This document shows positions 4,777 to 12,959 of a stretch of 13,504 nucleotides of DNA, piece after piece (position 1 is the first letter of the stretch; each line of letters starts with the position of its first letter). The notes beneath the pieces were generated by a model, which worked only from the letters and a program-made list of their open reading frames with translations, was not told where the DNA came from and did no database searches. Source of the stretch: Gammaproteobacteria bacterium. Its GTDB lineage: Bacteria > Pseudomonadota > Gammaproteobacteria > SZUA-21. The stretch lies in the NCBI GenBank assembly GCA_027021095.1, contig JALUUZ010000162.1:1-13504 (forward strand), read 5' to 3'. The position numbers were made by a program, and so were the translations under genes.

Positions 4777-7320
4777 ATGCCGACAACCACCGGACAGACC
4801 AAAACACGACACAGTATACGCCGTCTTTACCTGTATATTGCCGTCTTCGTCACCTTGTTTTTATTGTTTGCCACCCTGTCGCTGCAATATTACGTAGCGT
4901 ACAAATCCAACACCAATACCAGGAAACTCGAAGAGCATTCAAAAATCCTGAAATATGTGTACCAGCTGCGTTCTGCGATCGCCAGGGGCGACAATATTCT
5001 GAATGATCACCTGCTGTCGTCTTCGAAAAGCACGATCGACAAGTGGGACCAGCAGTACCGCACCATTACGGTGACATTGAAGAATCTTCAACACTCGGCC
5101 TGGTCAAAAAGAAAAGAGAACAGAGCCCTGATCCAACTACTGCGCCAGGATCTGGCACAGCTGAACACCATCACCAAGGACCTGATCAGCATCCGCATGA
5201 GCTTTACTAAGCAATTCCCTGCAATCTACTACGGCCAGGTCAAAATGCTGCCCCTGCACCGGAAATTTCTCAGTAACTCGCAAAACGCGCTGAGTGAACT
5301 CGATGCCGACAGCCCTGATCCCTATACACGCTCGCTGTACCAGCGGCTGAATACCGCACGCTGGTACTGGATTCAGATCATTGCCAATTTCAGAATGTAC
5401 CTGATCAACCGGCTTGCCTCCTTATCGGTCGAAGCGCTGGAGAGCCAGATAAAAGATATACACACTTACCATAAAGTGCTGCAGCAGACACTGAACGCCA
5501 TACTGCGTGAAGCCGAGCGTCCCGAAAACACCAAGGACTTGGAGCTCGAGGTGCGCAGCGCAATCGAGAACATGCTGACAGCAAGCAACCAATGGTATGG
5601 CTACTTCAGGAAAACCGTCGCATTGAATGCCAGCAGGCGCTGGCGCACAGACCGCATACTACGCACCGAAAAACTGCAGCCGCTCAAACAGAAAATCGAT
5701 GCGCGCCTGCAGGAGCTGATCAGCGCAATCGACAGCCTGTCCAGAAAAAGCCTGTACAATGTTGCACAGACCGCTGACGACATAGTCAATACGCTGTGGT
5801 TGCTTTCACTGCTGGGCCTGCTGAGTATCGTCGCAGCCTACCGCTACTTCGATTCGCGTGTAATCCGCCCGGTCTCCAATATTACCAATGCACTCAAAGC
5901 GGTGGCGATGGGTGACAAGGACATCGATATACCCGACAGCCACTTCCTGGAGACTGAAAACCTGATCCAGGCGTTTTCACACATGCGCATGCAGATCCAC
6001 CTGCGCGAGGAAATGCTCGAACACCAGGCGCTTCATGACCCGATGACCAAGTTGCCGAACAGGCTGCTGCTGGAAGAACAGATTCATACCAGCATGCACG
6101 CGACAGATGCCGGCAAGCCACTGACACTGCTGCTACTCGACCTGAACGACTTCAAAGACATCAATGACTCTCTAGGACACAACATCGGAGACAAAGTACT
6201 GCAGCAGACAGCGAAAAGACTTCTTTCGCAGCTGCGCGACACGGACATGGTCGCCCGTCTTGGCGGCGATGAATTCGCTATCCTGCTGCCGGATACGGAC
6301 GCAAAGCAGGCGACGGTCATTGCCGGGAAACTGGCCGGCACGATCAACAAGGTCTTTGCGGTAGGAGAACACTCATTGTATATCGGCGCAAGCATCGGTA
6401 TCGCGGTCTACCCCGACAACGCCAACTCACCTGAGTCGCTGCTCAAGGCAGCCGATGTCGCGATGTATGTCGCCAAACGTAAAGGGCATGAATACTCCAT
6501 CTACAACAGCGCCTTGAGTGAAAACACTTCTGGAAACTTTATCCTGATCGACGAGCTCGGCGAAGTAATAAAAAAAGGCCAGCTGGAACTGCTGTATCAG
6601 CCAATCCTCGACACCAAAACCGACAAATGCGTTGGGGCCGAAACAGTGTTGCGCTGGCAGCACGAAACACTGGGGACGATCTCGGCACTGGATATTCTGA
6701 CTACTGCAGAGCATCAAGGGCATGGTGAATCGCTGTTCAAGTGGATACTGCAGAACGCATTCGACTTCCTGAGCCAGGCAGGCGAAGTACTTGACAAGGA
6801 TTTTATGATCAGCGTCAAGCCTACCCTGTTGAACCTCAAGAATGCGGAATTCACATCGACGATTACTTCGATGCTCGAGCAGAGCGGCACCGCGCCACGA
6901 CACCTCCTGCTGGAGCTGCCGGACAACAGTATTCCCTGTAACAACCGGATCGTGCTTGAAAACCTGAAAAAAACCAGTGACCTGGGGGTAAAGCTTGCAA
7001 TCGGCAACTTCATCGCCGGACCACTTTCGCTTGAAACCCTGCAGCGCTCACCGGTCGATATACTCAAGATAAATGGCGACTACATCAATGCTGTTCCGCA
7101 ACATAAAAAGAAAACCGTGCTGCTGCGTGCCGCAAGCCGGCTTGCCGCCGAGATGGCGCTCAAAGTACTTGCCACCGGTGTCGAGCATCAGGCAGCATTG
7201 GACCTGCTGAAAACCATCGGCACCGACTACTACCAGGGCAACCTGGCCAGTGCCCCACTGTCTGCACAGCAGGCGGTACATTGGATCGAAACCGCCGCAG
7301 GCCGGATGCGGACCTTATAA
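4777..7320 (+). CDS. Membrane diguanylate cyclase (GGDEF) with degenerate EAL domain
   Basis: About 847 residues (numbering here from the GTG at 4771; the ATG at 4777 is preferred because GAG lies 5 bases upstream, but either is possible). Order: membrane helix 1 (about 19-42), a mostly helical external domain of about 290 residues that I do not recognise, helix 2 (about 336-358), a HAMP-like linker, GGDEF domain (about 425-580) and EAL-family domain (about 595-845). The cyclase makes c-di-GMP from two GTP. Its active site RLGGDEF (GGDEF 498-502) is intact, and the inhibitory site RxxD is present as RDTD (489-492). The EAL half is badly altered: EAL reads ETV (624-626), the metal-binding Asn position reads K683, the Asp pair reads GN (745-746), KID reads KIN (768) and the AEG Glu is T802. 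Phosphodiesterase activity is therefore very unlikely. The N-terminal domain probably senses a periplasmic signal. The stop overlaps the end of glcF by six bases. Confidence 0.93.
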   Translation: MPTTTGQTKTRHSIRRLYLYIAVFVTLFLLFATLSLQYYVAYKSNTNTRKLEEHSKILKYVYQLRSAIARGDNILNDHLLSSSKSTIDKWDQQYRTITVTLKNLQHSAWSKRKENRALIQLLRQDLAQLNTITKDLISIRMSFTKQFPAIYYGQVKMLPLHRKFLSNSQNALSELDADSPDPYTRSLYQRLNTARWYWIQIIANFRMYLINRLASLSVEALESQIKDIHTYHKVLQQTLNAILREAERPENTKDLELEVRSAIENMLTASNQWYGYFRKTVALNASRRWRTDRILRTEKLQPLKQKIDARLQELISAIDSLSRKSLYNVAQTADDIVNTLWLLSLLGLLSIVAAYRYFDSRVIRPVSNITNALKAVAMGDKDIDIPDSHFLETENLIQAFSHMRMQIHLREEMLEHQALHDPMTKLPNRLLLEEQIHTSMHATDAGKPLTLLLLDLNDFKDINDSLGHNIGDKVLQQTAKRLLSQLRDTDMVARLGGDEFAILLPDTDAKQATVIAGKLAGTINKVFAVGEHSLYIGASIGIAVYPDNANSPESLLKAADVAMYVAKRKGHEYSIYNSALSENTSGNFILIDELGEVIKKGQLELLYQPILDTKTDKCVGAETVLRWQHETLGTISALDILTTAEHQGHGESLFKWILQNAFDFLSQAGEVLDKDFMISVKPTLLNLKNAEFTSTITSMLEQSGTAPRHLLLELPDNSIPCNNRIVLENLKKTSDLGVKLAIGNFIAGPLSLETLQRSPVDILKINGDYINAVPQHKKKTVLLRAASRLAAEMALKVLATGVEHQAALDLLKTIGTDYYQGNLASAPLSAQQAVHWIETAAGRMRTL

Positions 7321-8559
7321 CACTTCGTCCACGACCTCGATCCAGTGTTTGACCGGCACCTGTGCCCTGCTGGCCAGATGCATCTGGCAACCTATATTGG
7401 CCGTCACGATCAGCTCCGGCACCGACTCCTGCAGTGCCGAAAGCTTGCGCTCGAGCAGCTGTGCCGACAAGCCGTGCTGCAGAATCGAATAGGTTCCGGC
7501 AGACCCGCAACAAAGGTGTGCATCCTGAACGTGGCCAAGCACGAACCCCGCGGCTTCGAGTATTGCTTCCACGACACCGTTCAATCTTTGCCCGTGTTGT
7601 AGTGTACAAGGGCTGTGAAAAGCCAGGCGCCGGCTTCGCGCCTGGCCGGAAAACAGGTCGTTGCGCTGTTCCTGGAGTACCAGTTTACTGATGAACTCGC
7701 CTAGATCCTTGACCAACGCCACGAGCTGCCTCGCCTTATCGGCGTAGTCACGATCATGCCGCAACAAATACGCATAGTCTTTCAGCATGACTCCGCACCC
7801 ACTGGCACTGCTGATGATCGCCTCGATCCCGTGCTGCTGTACCAGTACCCACCAAGCATCGATATTTCTGCGCACGAAGGACAATGCCTCGTCATGCGCG
7901 GACAGGTGGTAACTGACCGCTCCACAACAGCCTTCGTCCTGTGAGCTCAACGCCTCGACGCCAAGCTTGCGCAGCACGCTGGCCGCGGCGGCATTGGTCT
8001 GCCTGGCGACGACACTTTGCACACAGCCGTCGAGTAACAAAACCTTGCGTTTCCCGTCTGCACCGGGCATGCGCGTGCGAGGTCCGGGGCTTCCGTCCAC
8101 GGCGGGAAGCTGTGCAGCCAATCCCCGAGGCAGCAGCCAACGCAGGCTCCTCGCCAGGCCAAGCAGCAACGAAAAACGCCGTGGATAAGGCAGAATCTTA
8201 CGCAGCAGCCAACGCATTACCCGCTGTATGGGTGGGCGCCTGACGCTGCGTTCGACCAGTTCACGGCCGGTATCGAGCAGGCGGGTATAATGTACCCCTG
8301 AAGGACAGGTGGTCTCACAGGCCCGGCAGGTCAGGCAACGATCCAGGTGACGCATCGTCGTGCGGCCTGGCCTCTCGCCCTCGACCACCTGTTTCAACAG
8401 ATAGATACGCCCCCGGGGCCCATCGAGTTCATCGCCTAACAAGTTATAAGTCGGACAGGTCGCATTGCAGAACCCGCAGTGCACGCAGTTCCGAAGTACG
8501 GCTTCGGCCTCCTCGATCCCGGCCACCGCCCGATATTGCTCACTGATACGCGTCTGCAT
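7315..8559 (-). CDS. glcF: Glycolate oxidase iron-sulfur subunit GlcF
   Basis: A 414-residue subunit of glycolate oxidase, carrying electrons from the flavin subunits to the membrane quinone pool. Two ferredoxin-type 4Fe-4S motifs are complete: C25xxC28xxC31xxxC35-P and C75xxC78xxC81xxxC85-P. Two cysteine-rich CCG motifs of the heterodisulfide-reductase type follow (EGCCGAVSYH and HLCCGSAGTY), as usual for GlcF. The length is typical of the family. The start ATG (8557-8559) has a strong ribosome site AGGAAG five bases away, and this site overlaps the TAG stop of glcE, so the two genes are translationally close. Third gene of glcDEF. Its TAA stop is the left half of the palindrome TTATAA, whose right half is the stop of the convergent GGDEF/EAL gene. 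Confidence 0.95.
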   Translation of the reverse strand: MQTRISEQYRAVAGIEEAEAVLRNCVHCGFCNATCPTYNLLGDELDGPRGRIYLLKQVVEGERPGRTTMRHLDRCLTCRACETTCPSGVHYTRLLDTGRELVERSVRRPPIQRVMRWLLRKILPYPRRFSLLLGLARSLRWLLPRGLAAQLPAVDGSPGPRTRMPGADGKRKVLLLDGCVQSVVARQTNAAAASVLRKLGVEALSSQDEGCCGAVSYHLSAHDEALSFVRRNIDAWWVLVQQHGIEAIISSASGCGVMLKDYAYLLRHDRDYADKARQLVALVKDLGEFISKLVLQEQRNDLFSGQARSRRLAFHSPCTLQHGQRLNGVVEAILEAAGFVLGHVQDAHLCCGSAGTYSILQHGLSAQLLERKLSALQESVPELIVTANIGCQMHLASRAQVPVKHWIEVVDEVL

Positions 8560-8568
8560 AAAAACTTC

Positions 8569-9648
8569 CTACAAGTCCGGATAAAGCCTGCCGGGATTGA
8601 AGATCCGTTCCGGGTCGAATGCCTGCTTCAGCCGCCGGTGAATCGGAACCAGGCGCGGATCCAACGGGTGCAACACCGTATCGATACGCTGCCGGTCGCC
8701 GCGATAATACATCGCATGCCCCGCGACCGCCTCGACCTGGCGGCGGACAGCGTCCGCCGACGCCGTGCTGCGCAGCCAGCGCAGTGCGCCGTTCCATTCA
8801 TACAGCCACTTGCCAGGCAACGCCAGTGGTTTGCAATCGGACGGCAGAGACAGCCGCCACAACGGCCCGGTATCACCAAAGAACTCATGCTGCTTGTCGT
8901 TCAAACAGCGCCAGAACGCCTCGCTGTCACTGACCGCCTGACCGCCAAGCCGGCGATGCGTATGCGCCAGTGCGGCACTGCTCCCGGACAAACGTATCCA
9001 CAGTGTGCGTTCGTCGAAACAGCTCGCAGACAAAGGATAAGGCTGCTGCAGCCAGCGGTGCAACATGGTGATCGACTCTTCGACACCCATCTCGTAGGCC
9101 AGGGTCATCTCAGCCTCTGGTTTCGGCAGCACCTTCAATGACACCTCGAGTAACAGCCCAAGTGTCCCCTGTGCACCGGTCATCAGCCGTGACACATCAT
9201 AACCCGCCACATTCTTGATCACCTTGCCGCCGAAGTGCAGCAATTCACCATTGCCATTGATCACCCTGCAGCCAAGCACGAAATCCCTGGCCGCACCTAG
9301 AACCATACGCCGCGGGCCGGACACATTGCAGGCAATCGTCCCGCCGACACTCGCCCGGCCACCAAAACTGCTCGGTTCGAATGCAAGCATCTGCCCGTTC
9401 TCATCCAGCAGTTGTTCAAGCTGCACCAAGGGGGTACCGGCACGGACGGTAACCACCAGTTCGCTCGGATCGTAGTCTACTACCCCTGTATGTACCGTTG
9501 TCTCCAGCCGCCGCCCCTGCACCCGGTGCCCATAGAACTCTTTGGTGCAGTTGCCTGTTATCACCAACGGCGTTCCTGCTCCGAGCGCAGCCTTGACCTG
9601 TTCCTGTAATACCACGCTGTGGTCCATTGTCTGAGCGTTGGATGACAT
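8569..9648 (-). CDS. glcE: Glycolate oxidase FAD-binding subunit GlcE
   Basis: A 359-residue flavoprotein subunit of the FAD-linked oxidase family that pairs with GlcD in glycolate oxidation. FAD-domain landmarks are LVITGNCTKEFYG (28-40), ASVGGTIACNVSGPRR (99-114) and the GlcE hallmark FGGKVIKNVAGYDVSRL (139-155), followed by GAQGTLGLLLEVSLKVLPKP. The C-terminus FDPERIFNPGRLYPDL is typical. I chose the ATG at 9646-9648 (MSSNAQTMDH), eight bases after the glcD stop; the open frame extends 26 codons further into glcD but that segment looks like read-through. GAG eight bases upstream is the only ribosome-site-like motif, so coupling to glcD translation is likely. A further ATG at 9625-9627 is possible. 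Confidence 0.94.
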   Translation of the reverse strand: MSSNAQTMDHSVVLQEQVKAALGAGTPLVITGNCTKEFYGHRVQGRRLETTVHTGVVDYDPSELVVTVRAGTPLVQLEQLLDENGQMLAFEPSSFGGRASVGGTIACNVSGPRRMVLGAARDFVLGCRVINGNGELLHFGGKVIKNVAGYDVSRLMTGAQGTLGLLLEVSLKVLPKPEAEMTLAYEMGVEESITMLHRWLQQPYPLSASCFDERTLWIRLSGSSAALAHTHRRLGGQAVSDSEAFWRCLNDKQHEFFGDTGPLWRLSLPSDCKPLALPGKWLYEWNGALRWLRSTASADAVRRQVEAVAGHAMYYRGDRQRIDTVLHPLDPRLVPIHRRLKQAFDPERIFNPGRLYPDL

Positions 9649-9656
9649 GAAATGAC

Positions 9657-11132
9657 TCAGAAACGCTCCAGCCCGGGAAACGGCAACCGGCCCTGGTGCA
9701 CATGCATCGCACCCAGTTCTGCACAACGGTGCAACTCAGGAATGGCCTTGCCGGGATTCAACAGACCATCCGGGTCGAATGCAGACTTCACCGCATGAAA
9801 CTGCGCCAGCTCCGCGGCATTGAACTGCACACACATCTGGTTGATTTTCTCCAGGCCCACGCCATGCTCTCCAGTGATCGTGCCGCCAACACTGACACAC
9901 AACTCGAGTATCCGTCCCCCCATCTCCTCGGTACGCTCGAGTTCACCAGGCTTGTTGGCATCATAGAGTATCAGCGGATGCAGATTGCCGTCGCCGGCAT
10001 GAAACACATTGGCAACAGGCAAACCGTACTCGGAGGACAGCCGCGCTATCTCGCGCAGTACTTCAGGCAGGCATCTACGCGGGATGGTACCGTCCATACA
10101 GTAGTAATCAGGACTGATCCTGCCGACCGCCGGAAACGCCGCCTTACGTCCCTGCCACATTCTCCGGCGCTGTTCGGCACTCTCTGCACATCGCAAGCCG
10201 GTCGCACCGGCCTCGGTCAATACCCGGCGGACCGTCTCCAGGTGCGCATCGACCTCGGCCTCGGTACCATCCAGCTCACACAACAGAATGGCCGCGGCAT
10301 CACGCGGGTAGCCGGCATGTACGAAATCCTCGGCTGCACGGATCGCCATCTGATCCATCATCTCCAGGCCGGCCGGGACTATCCCCGAGGCAATGATCGC
10401 CGCCACGGCATTGCCAGCTTTCTCGACTTGATCGAACGCGGCCAGCAACAAGCGGGCGGATTCAGGTTTTGGCAGCAGCTTGACTGTGACCTCGACGATG
10501 ACTCCGAGCAAGCCTTCCGAACCGGTAAAAAGCGCCAGCAGGTCATAACCCGGCGTATCAGGTCCCGGACCACCGATCGTCAACAAGTCACCATCGATCG
10601 TTACGACCTGCAGCTGCTGGATGTTGTGCACGGTCAGACCATACTTCAAACAGTGCACGCCACCGGAATTTTCCGCAACATTACCGCCGATCGTACAGGC
10701 GATCTGCGACGAAGGATCCGGCGCATAGTACAGCCCCAGGTCACTGACCGCCTCGGAAATCGCCAGGTTGCGCACCCCGGGCTGCACCCTTGCAATCCGC
10801 TTGTTGGCATCGATTTCCAGGATCCGGTCGAATTTCGCCAGTCCGAGCAACACCCCCTGCGTATCGGGCAGTGCGCCCGCGGACAAGCCGGTGCCGGCAC
10901 CGCGCGCTACCACGGGCAGGCTCAACCGGCGGCACAGGCGCATGACTTGCTGCACCTGGTCTATCGTATCTGGCAACACCGCAAGCAACGGCAGACGCCG
11001 ATAGGCGGAGAGAGCGTCACATTCATAGACACGCAGATCTTCTGTTTGATAAAGAACGCTCTCGGCAGGAAGTATGGCCTGAAATTCCCGGGCCAGTTTT
11101 TCCCGTCGGGCATGGAGCTCTGTTGTATTCAT
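9657..11132 (-). CDS. glcD: Glycolate oxidase subunit GlcD (FAD-linked)
   Basis: The catalytic flavoprotein of glycolate oxidase, 491 residues (E. coli GlcD is of similar size). It oxidises glycolate, for example from phosphoglycolate salvage, to glyoxylate. FAD-binding loops are RGAGTGLSAGALP (77-89) and PDPSSQIACTIGGNVAENSG (138-157); the C-terminal domain shows NVFHAGDGNLHP, GEHGVG (421-426) and FDPDGLLNPGK. First gene of glcDEF; the start ATG (11130-11132) follows ACAGGAAA at a short distance. A -10-like TATAGT lies 28 bases upstream of the start, with a tandem repeat beside it. No GlcC-type regulator, glcB or glcG is in the window. The distinction from D-lactate dehydrogenases of the same family rests on the linked glcE and glcF. 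Confidence 0.95.
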   Translation of the reverse strand: MNTTELHARREKLAREFQAILPAESVLYQTEDLRVYECDALSAYRRLPLLAVLPDTIDQVQQVMRLCRRLSLPVVARGAGTGLSAGALPDTQGVLLGLAKFDRILEIDANKRIARVQPGVRNLAISEAVSDLGLYYAPDPSSQIACTIGGNVAENSGGVHCLKYGLTVHNIQQLQVVTIDGDLLTIGGPGPDTPGYDLLALFTGSEGLLGVIVEVTVKLLPKPESARLLLAAFDQVEKAGNAVAAIIASGIVPAGLEMMDQMAIRAAEDFVHAGYPRDAAAILLCELDGTEAEVDAHLETVRRVLTEAGATGLRCAESAEQRRRMWQGRKAAFPAVGRISPDYYCMDGTIPRRCLPEVLREIARLSSEYGLPVANVFHAGDGNLHPLILYDANKPGELERTEEMGGRILELCVSVGGTITGEHGVGLEKINQMCVQFNAAELAQFHAVKSAFDPDGLLNPGKAIPELHRCAELGAMHVHQGRLPFPGLERF

Positions 11133-11159
11133 TTTCCTGTAACGACTGCAAGTGACAGG

Positions 11160-11198
11160 ACTATACTACACGGGTTTACACGGGTTTTCACCTGTGTA
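11160..11198 (-). promoter_or_regulatory. glcDEF promoter with tandem 10-bp operator-like repeat
   Basis: tacacgggtt occurs twice head-to-tail without a gap (11167-11176 and 11177-11186). A third, inverted and slightly changed copy follows (acctgtgta, 11190-11198, reading tacacaggt on the other strand). On the minus strand TATAGT (11160-11165) directly follows the repeats and suits a -10 box, placing the start of transcription about 20 bases before the glcD ATG. A 10-base period puts protein contacts on one face of the helix, as for a transcription-factor site. The binding protein is unknown. Confidence 0.5.
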
Positions 11199-11282
11199 GA
11201 TGGGGATCGATATCACGGGGCCGTATTGCAGCGCTTCTGCCGCGGCGGCCCAGTGGCATGCCCCCCGGCTGCGTCTCGCGCC

Positions 11283-11534
11283 TTATTTTACCTTGGCAAG
11301 AATCTCATCACGCTGGCGCTCGAGAATCGACCGGATCAGCCGGTCGACTGAACCCGGGTCATTCTCAGACAGCTTGGACAACTCACATTCGAAAAAAGCC
11401 TCCAGCTGCTGTACCGTTCTGATCTTGGACAGATCACAATTGGCCATCAAGCCAAGGCTGTCTTCCACCGGGTTCAGGAAACGAATCCTGTTACCCAAGC
11501 GCAGAAAACGGATTGAATTAAGTTTCTTTACCAT
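11283..11534 (-). CDS. Unrecognised small charged protein (83 aa)
   Basis: An 83-residue soluble protein, MVKKLNSIRFLRLGNRIRFL at the N-terminus, then a stretch with two cysteines (C33, C50) and a probably helical, strongly charged second half (TVQQLEAFFECELSKL, then DRLIRSILERQRDEILAKVK). It has no membrane helix or signal peptide. The start ATG (11532-11534) has an AGCAGG site seven bases upstream and an extended -10 promoter 80 bases upstream, which support a real gene. It lies on the glcDEF strand but 150 bases upstream of glcD with a separate promoter between, and is divergent from the radical SAM gene. I do not recognise the family. Confidence 0.65.
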   Translation of the reverse strand: MVKKLNSIRFLRLGNRIRFLNPVEDSLGLMANCDLSKIRTVQQLEAFFECELSKLSENDPGSVDRLIRSILERQRDEILAKVK

Positions 11535-11614
11535 ATGGAAACCTGCTCAACTTCCAGCTAGCGCCCGCACGGGGCAACGACGAAATCAGCACTGACTCAT
11601 CAGAACCTGCAGTC

Positions 11615-11623
11615 AGTATAGCA
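11615..11623 (-). promoter_or_regulatory. Extended -10 promoter for the 83-aa gene
   Basis: The minus strand reads TGCTATACT, an extended -10 element (TGnTATACT), with no convincing -35. The expected leader is about 70 bases. Immediately upstream is the perfect inverted repeat GTCAGC-TGCT-GCTGAC (11635-11650), which could be an operator. Confidence 0.4.
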
Positions 11624-11794
11624 AAAATCCACTTGTCAGCTGCTGCTGACGAAACAATGGCACAGCGTCAAAAATCAATACGACTTTACTCTATACTAAG
11701 ACTAAGGGCTGACTACACATCCCGGCCCGGAATTTGCTATAACCATTAAGAACGCGTAGACAAAACCTTTACAGACAAGCTTACTGGTCAACCG

Positions 11795-12907
11795 ATGATT
11801 TCAAGATTCTTTTTTCACTTGCTGGGACTATGGCGGCGCACGCATACCCGCAAATTTCTGGAAGTACTCAAATACCTCGAGATCAAGCTTTTAAAAAAGC
11901 ACGCCAGCACCTATTGTTACCATACACCGTCACATGTGTTGATTGAGTTGACCACGCGTTGCAACCTGCGTTGTAAATGGTGCAACCAGGCAAATCCAGA
12001 ATGGCAAAAGAAATACGGCCACAAAGACATGGCCTTTGCCGATTTTGAACGTATTATCGTTCAGCTCAAAGGCGCCAACCGCCTGCTGCTGTACAATATA
12101 GGTGAACCGCTGCTGTACAAACGGATCTTTGACGCCATCAAGCTGGCCAAGCAGTACATCCCCGAGGTTCGTCTGACCAGTAACGGGTTACTATTGACGG
12201 CCGACGTTGCAAAAAAGCTGCAGCAGGCCGGCCTGGATATGCTGCATATCAGCATCGACTCCCCCGACCCGGTCTACATGCAGAAAATCAGGGGCGCGGA
12301 CCTGAAGAAAATCGAAGAAAACATCCGTATTTTCGGTGAAACCTGCGATATACCGATTGAAATCTGGGTCGTGGTCAGCGAAGAGACCCTCGAGACACTA
12401 AAACAGCTGCCTGCCTGGGCCAGCCAGTTCAAGGCGATAAAGCGTATTCGCTTCCAACTGCAAAAAGGCATGCACTCGGTCGAGATCACTGGTTTCAACC
12501 CGCTGGCGTCACTCGAGGTCTACCAGGCGTTTCAGCGCCATATCGATCGTGAATGTAAACAACTTGGCATAGCCTCCAATATCTACGAGTTGCCCTTCTA
12601 TCCCCGGGGCTACCACCAACGTCAGGCAAAGGGTATATGCCAGGCACCCTTCACACAACTGGTTTCCATCAGTGTCCGTGGGCAGATAAATCCTTGCTGC
12701 ACTTATGGTACATGTGACTTGGGCAATGTGTTCGAGCTCGGGTTTAAAGGCGCATGGAATGGAGACCAGATGCGTGCCTGGCGTAACGATATGCTGCACC
12801 AGCGCTATTGCGAATATTGCTCAAACTGGTGCGGCTATAAACAGCATGACACCAGCGCCAAGGGCAAATCGGTGCAGACAGTGATCATGCCGAACCAGGG
12901 ACGTTAG
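11795..12907 (+). CDS. Radical SAM enzyme with SPASM domain
   Basis: A 370-residue radical S-adenosylmethionine enzyme. The radical SAM cluster motif CNLRCKWC gives C56, C60 and C63 (CxxxCxxC), preceded by the usual strand IELTTR. GEP (103-105) is the SAM-binding GGEP variant, and LTSNGLLL follows. The C-terminal SPASM domain has C282 and C301 (adjacent C302, then C306), plus CxxCxxxC at C339, C342 and C346, enough for at least one auxiliary 4Fe-4S cluster. The first 40 residues are basic and hydrophobic (MISRFFFHLLGLWRR) and could lie along the membrane. SPASM enzymes modify peptides, sugars or proteins; the substrate cannot be told here and no peptide-maturation genes surround it. The ATG at 11795 has no clear ribosome site. 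The gene ends seven bases before a strong hairpin. Confidence 0.92.
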   Translation: MISRFFFHLLGLWRRTHTRKFLEVLKYLEIKLLKKHASTYCYHTPSHVLIELTTRCNLRCKWCNQANPEWQKKYGHKDMAFADFERIIVQLKGANRLLLYNIGEPLLYKRIFDAIKLAKQYIPEVRLTSNGLLLTADVAKKLQQAGLDMLHISIDSPDPVYMQKIRGADLKKIEENIRIFGETCDIPIEIWVVVSEETLETLKQLPAWASQFKAIKRIRFQLQKGMHSVEITGFNPLASLEVYQAFQRHIDRECKQLGIASNIYELPFYPRGYHQRQAKGICQAPFTQLVSISVRGQINPCCTYGTCDLGNVFELGFKGAWNGDQMRAWRNDMLHQRYCEYCSNWCGYKQHDTSAKGKSVQTVIMPNQGR

Positions 12908-12913
12908 GCCGCC

Positions 12914-12951
12914 TTGCTCACCACTGTCCTGCGACGAACGGTGGTGAGCAA
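12914..12951. terminator. Hairpin between convergent genes, built from the dispersed-repeat core
   Basis: TTGCTCACCAC (12914-12924) pairs perfectly over 11 bases with GTGGTGAGCAA (12941-12951) around a 16-base loop. It lies 6 bases after the radical SAM stop and 8 bases after the DsrE-like stop on the other strand, a position suited to stopping transcription from both sides. There is no T-run, so a canonical intrinsic terminator is not shown. The sequence gcgacgaacggtggtgag (12931-12948) is exactly the reverse complement of 3519-3536 in repeat E3, so it is also a minimal copy of that family in the opposite orientation. Confidence 0.6.
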
Positions 12952-12959
12952 TGCACAGG

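Noticed and set aside
9696..11351. 551-codon open frame on the plus strand
   Set aside because: Antisense to glcD, whose protein is unmistakable; the frame is an artefact of GC-rich codon use and matches nothing I know.
11283..11534. PqqD-like or RRE peptide-binding partner of the radical SAM enzyme
   Set aside because: The sequence does not show the PqqD pattern; only gene position supports it.
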